From: Lactarius indigo
Taxonomy: Eukaryota > Basidiomycota > Agaricomycetes > Russulales > Russulaceae
Length of the DNA: 64,000 nucleotides
NCBI GenBank assembly: GCA_025766275.1
Contig: JAFKAC010000005.1
Span: forward strand, 372,001-436,000
Direction: 5' to 3'
Shown: piece by piece, positions 60,601 to 64,000 of the stretch
How the letters are laid out: every line of letters begins with the position of its first letter
Position numbering within the stretch: position 1 is the first letter of the stretch
Made by a program: the position numbers and the translations under genes
The notes under the pieces: generated by a model
What the model saw: the letters and a program-made list of their open reading frames with translations, nothing else
Database searches by the model: none
Told to the model about the DNA's origin: nothing

Positions 60601-61758
60601 GCAGCAGTGAAAGCACTGCCGAACTACTGTCACCTGACCCTAATAACAGACTCCAGATACATGATCGAGGGACTCACAGAACACCTCGGAAGCTGGGAAG
60701 ACAGAGGATGGATAGGAATCAAAAATGCGGACATGTTCAAACGCGCGGCCTACCTCTTGAAGAGTAGGACGGCCCCGACCTCTTTCCAATGGGTAAAAGG
60801 CCACCGAGGAAACCTAGGAAATGAAGAGAGTGATAAGTTAGCGAAGGAAGGGGCAGACAGGGAAGAAGAAGACGAACTCCCCTTGGGCGTCCCAATAGAA
60901 TTTGACCTACAAGGGGCCAAACTCACAACGCTAACGCAAGTGATCGCGTATAAGGGCATCCGAGAAAGGCAAACAGTCCCGACCCGCCCCTCCACGAATC
61001 ACAACCTAGACACCGCGAGAGAAGTGGTAAGAATATATACAGGGAACTGTGAAACAGATGACACCCTGTGGAGAAGTATAAGAAGACGCACCATCCGAAT
61101 AAGAGTCCAGCAGTTCCTCTTCAAGGCGATGCACGCCACCCCCATGGTCGGTGAAGTATGGTTCCACATACCCAGATACAAACAGAGAGGAACGTGCGCC
61201 ACATGCGGAACGACGGAAACGATGGACCACATCCTCCTGGGCTGCAGCGAAAACCCCGTGAGGATAGCATAGAATCTAGCCAGAGAACTGTGGCCACACG
61301 AAGACATACCATGGCTGGAACCGAGCCTAGGCACCATCCTAGGGTGCGGATGCCTATCCCCGAACGACGTTACCCTACTAGACGAAGAAGATAGACGACG
61401 AGGGGCCAACCTAAAAAAGAAGGCCGCGACGCGTCTCCTCCAAATCACCCTCTCCGAGACGGCGCACCTGATATGGGTTCTACGATGCGAGAGAGTAATA
61501 CAAGGGACCCACCACTCACTGAGCCAGGTCAAAGCAAGATGGCTTAAAGCCATAAATAGAAGACTTACCGATGACAAAATAACAGCCACGAAAATAAAGA
61601 GAAGCGTCCCCTTTACCCAGCTCGTGGAGGCGACCTGGGAGAAAGCCCTGAAAAAGTCCTCTGATCTGCCGGATCGGTGGATTCACAATCATGAGGTTTT
61701 AGTGGGTAGGAATGCACGCCAGTCCCAGGCCGCCGATGGCGACGACAACGTGCCTTGA
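57620..61758 (+). pseudogene. LINE ORF2, 3' part: reverse transcriptase and RNase H
   Basis: The ORF2 frame resumes after the gypsy element (RYAPSHALYIGTGR across the join). A coiled Lys/Glu region precedes the RT domain: YRPITLLNTDYKILTK, DQTGFIPKRS, RGVRQGDPLSC and the catalytic FADDTLLYL. RNase H I follows (EAYTDGSCSNNGR, QVGELVAVIAA, LITDSRYM, WVKGHRGN...ESDKLAKEGA) and then a C-terminal Cys-His cluster (CATCGTTETMDHILLGC). A TAG at 61270-61272 replaces what looks like a Trp codon (RIA*NLARELW). Without it the frame continues about 160 codons to a stop at 61758. This nonsense codon and the gypsy insertion both inactivate it. Confidence 0.9.
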
Positions 61759-61954
61759 GTCCCACACTACCCCTACACCAGGGGTGTACCTTAATCTGTA
61801 TTTTCCCTCACTCTGGGCTGTGGCCCGGCTATCGCGAGTCAGGCAGGGCTGATACCTACAATCTCCTGCTGTCTGACAACTATTTACGGAAACTACCTAC
61901 TATAGATAGTATGTGCTTTCCGAATTTAGAACGCTTTCCAAAAAAAAAAAAAAA

Positions 61955-61967
61955 GACAGGCGGTTGG
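61955..61967. repeat. Target-site duplication of the LINE, 3' copy
   Basis: GACAGGCGGTTGG directly after 15 A, identical to 45651-45663. Confidence 0.9.
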
Positions 61968-62296
61968 CAAGACAGTCGCAATCTACACAATTCCTATCTC
62001 CATTTACTCAGACTTTTCTACTGTACTTGGCAGCTAATGTTCAACGTTTTAAAATTTTAAGCTCGATTCTTCAGAATCAAATTGGGAGTATATGCAAGAG
62101 GTTATGTGGATATTAACTGTCCCAGCTCACCCCCCCCCTAACATGTCACATGACACCACGTGACACTTCCAGCAGGTCAACGCCGACCTTAACAAGTTAT
62201 TAATCATTTTTGAAACTAATTACATAATTATGTCACGTGACTCAATAAACGAAAAATTGTAGTACACAGTGTACGCAATTTAGATTCCCACGCCAA
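61968..62296. other. Short gap before the MULE-like gene
   Basis: About 330 bp with several E-box-like TCACRTGA sites (62144-62165 and 62232-62241), a C8-9 tract and AT-rich DNA. It is the DNA that originally adjoined the CCDC25 promoter before the LINE came in. Confidence 0.4.
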
Positions 62297-63399
62297 ATGC
62301 TACCCACCACAAATGTCAACTTCGCCCCACCATCCAAGAAAAAGTGCTCCCAGTCAAAGTGCAAGGCAGTCCTTGAAGCTGGTTATCAATATAAGACCTG
62401 TGAAAAATGCCGAAGTGTTAGCAGGCTCGGGATGCAAAAGAAGCGGAAAAGGGAGAAAGCTGATGATGGTTCACATCACCGTAACTCACCGTCTACAGCT
62501 CCAAGCAGCCATTTGGAGAAAAGGGACATTGAGGGAGATGAGGAGCAGACAAAGGTGAGTGAAGTCATATTTCTGTTTATCAGCGGACGCTTACCCATTC
62601 AAGTTGCATGAAAATGTCCCTGTCAAATTCAAGCATAAGAACGCGATCATGAAGCAGCTAAGAAGTATATTTAAATCAGCAGAGCAGATTTTCTTTCATG
62701 GGTCCTATGACTCACCGCTAGACCCATTAATTTCCGAGAAGGCTTATGTCAAAGCAGCCGCATATGACATATGGAAGGTCACTGGTTATCGCTTTACGTG
62801 AGAGAAGCTCTAAATAATGATAAGAAGGAATAACTCACATGAAATAGGGTAAAAGAAAACATGACATTGAAAAACGGCCACAAAACCTGATACTGGTGTT
62901 GCCAGGACAAGAACAGACAGCAAGTGACGCGACCGAGCCAAAGGGAGGGGGTGAAACATAGAGATACAATTGGCATGCACTGGTACAACTGCAAAAGCAA
63001 ATTGAACATCTCTTGTCACACAAATACAAAAAGCGAAGAAAGCACCTACACAATCACTATCTGGCTCGAGCATCATGTCAAGCACATACCCTACTACAAT
63101 GTCTCTTTGCCCCCTGAAGCCGCGGCATTGATCCGGGAAAACCTAGATTGGTCATGCCCTAACGAAGTCGCAAAGAAAGTCCAAATGACTTACCCATCTA
63201 TAACGGCAAACCAGGTCCACACTGCCTGGACAACTATGAGCGAAACACTCTGGAAACGAGATACCCAGCAAATACCTTCTGTTAAAGCTCTTCTAGGTGA
63301 ACTTGGGGATGATGTGGCGATCCTTGACCTTCCGGTGATAGATGGTGTCGAGCAAGTTGCATGGGTGATGAAACGAATCACTTTGCCGCTTCAGGGCAA
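62297..63399 (+). pseudogene. MULE-type transposase-like protein, N-terminal part, truncated
   Basis: Starts MLPTTNVNFAPPSKKKCSQSKCKA-like with a Cys-rich segment (C-x2-C in KTCEKCRSVS). After an intron comes the segment around VKAAAYDIWKVTGYRFT, another intron near 62799-62848, then YWCCQDK...WYNCKSKLNISC (a FLYWCH/FAR1-like zinc region) and EHHVKHIPYYNVSLPPEAAALI through VEQVAWVMKRI. In agaricomycetes this order usually precedes a MULE transposase domain; that link is from memory of the family. A TGA at 62888-62890 sits where CGA is expected (GHKT*YWCC). At 63400 a gypsy LTR truncates the gene before any catalytic domain. Confidence 0.6.
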
Positions 63400-64000
63400 T
63401 GTCACGGACGCTCTATTTTTGCCCTATTTTTCCGTATTTTTATGGATTTATTTGGTGAAGATACGGGACTCCAACGTTGTGTCAAACATCCAAAGTCCTT
63501 ATCATTAGATATGATAAGATGGTTAGTCACGTGATGCCAACATGTGCACCCACAAGCACGTGACCCTGGGATAGTAACTTCCTTATTGGATGTTACCCCT
63601 TATGGGCACATTCCTCATTAGTATAGTAGTTTCTCATTGGACGATAAGCAGGGAACATTCTAGATAGTTCTAGACTACGTTGTCATAGGGTTGTGACTCA
63701 TAGATAAGGACACGTCACCGTTCTGTCAGCATTAATGACTGTGCATCAGTCAGCACAATAGATAACGCTATTATTAGATACGACGCGTCAGCGTCTGACT
63801 CATTACTATTACGCATACCTTTAGTAACAAGGTTTAGTAGTAATTCGAACTCAGCCGCAGCATAGTATATAAACCCTCATGTAGCGTCCTGAGTGGAACC
63901 AACTTGTCCTCTTGGTTCTCCACTCAGGTGTGTATTTCCCTTGTACTTCCCTTACTTCTCCAATACCAACTTGTCCTCTTGGTTCTCCACTCAGCGTGCC
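63400..64000 (+). mobile_element. Second copy of the gypsy LTR family, plus orientation, cut by the window edge
   Basis: Begins TGTCACGGACGCTC and matches the reverse complement of the 49601-50376 LTR over about 600 bp, with scattered substitutions and small indels, so it is an older copy. The TATA box (AGTATATAAACC, about 63863-63874) and both 27-nt repeats (63901-63927, 63968-63994) are present. The window ends inside the LTR, so a solo LTR and a full element cannot be told apart. Confidence 0.92.

Larger units (their letters stand above)
45664..61954 (+). mobile_element. Non-LTR retrotransposon (Tad-like LINE), interrupted by a gypsy element
   Basis: Bounded by a perfect 13-bp duplication (45651-45663, 61955-61967) and ending in 15 A (61940-61954), the signature of target-primed reverse transcription. 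Without the nested LTR element it is about 8.3 kb. Order: a long 5' region (45664-46973) with A tracts at about 46008-46029 and 46218-46237 and a C tract near 46652-46665; ORF1 (gag-like, CCHC); ORF2 with AP-endonuclease, reverse transcriptase and RNase H. RNase H in ORF2 and a CCHC ORF1 fit the Tad/I-like fungal LINEs. The length suggests a full-length insertion. ORF2 has a nonsense codon, so this copy is dead. Confidence 0.9.

Overview
The window is nuclear DNA of a filamentous basidiomycete, most likely an agaricomycete. The support is many 47-70 nt spliceosomal introns, a Candida rugosa lipase-like (CRL-like) esterase family, a grifolisin/aorsin-type sedolisin, a GPI-tailed GH37 trehalase, OrdA-like P450s, a Tad-like LINE with RNase H, and a chromodomain Ty3/gypsy element. 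All gene models were spliced by eye; exon phases were checked arithmetically and sum to whole codons.

Left part (1-12.4 kb): an intron-containing tRNA-Leu(CAG) on the minus strand; an RBM25-like splicing factor (RRM + charged region + PWI) on plus; a minus-strand sedolisin broken by a 1.19-kb solo LTR and already carrying Asp-to-Asn changes at two active-site positions; and an intact minus-strand GH37 trehalase. Both minus-strand genes appear to use one GC-AG intron.

Middle (13-43.7 kb): a tandem, all-plus array of CRL-like carboxylesterases. It holds a heavily decayed 3' relic (13.1 kb), CE1 (17.3 kb), CE2 (23.3 kb), CE3 (26.7 kb, pseudogene), CE4 (30.2 kb) and CE5 (38.1 kb, pseudogene). 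Two cytochrome P450 genes follow CE4 and CE5, so the right half looks like a duplicated esterase-P450 pair. A 1.3-kb near-palindromic foldback/MITE-like element with TA target duplication lies between the two pairs. Exon lengths are almost invariant between copies, including an 8-nt microexon in all five esterases. CE1, CE2, CE4 and both P450s are open; CE3 and CE5 have splice-site losses and frameshifts.

Right part (44.5-64 kb): a conserved CCDC25/Jlp2-like gene (minus) with a 10-nt microexon, followed by nested transposons. An 8.3-kb LINE (13-bp target duplication, poly-A tail) starts about 100 bp upstream of the CCDC25 start codon. A complete 8.0-kb gypsy chromovirus is inserted inside LINE ORF2; its 776-bp LTRs differ at two positions only. 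Past the LINE is a MULE-type transposase-like gene that has a nonsense codon and is cut by a second copy of the same LTR family, in opposite orientation and running off the window.

Biologically the window combines single-copy housekeeping genes with a birth-and-death array of secreted esterases and P450s, plus old and recent transposon damage. I found no clearly new defence or biosynthetic system. The most distinctive observations are the esterase-P450 pair duplication, the conserved microexons, and the repeated C:G-to-T:A lesions.
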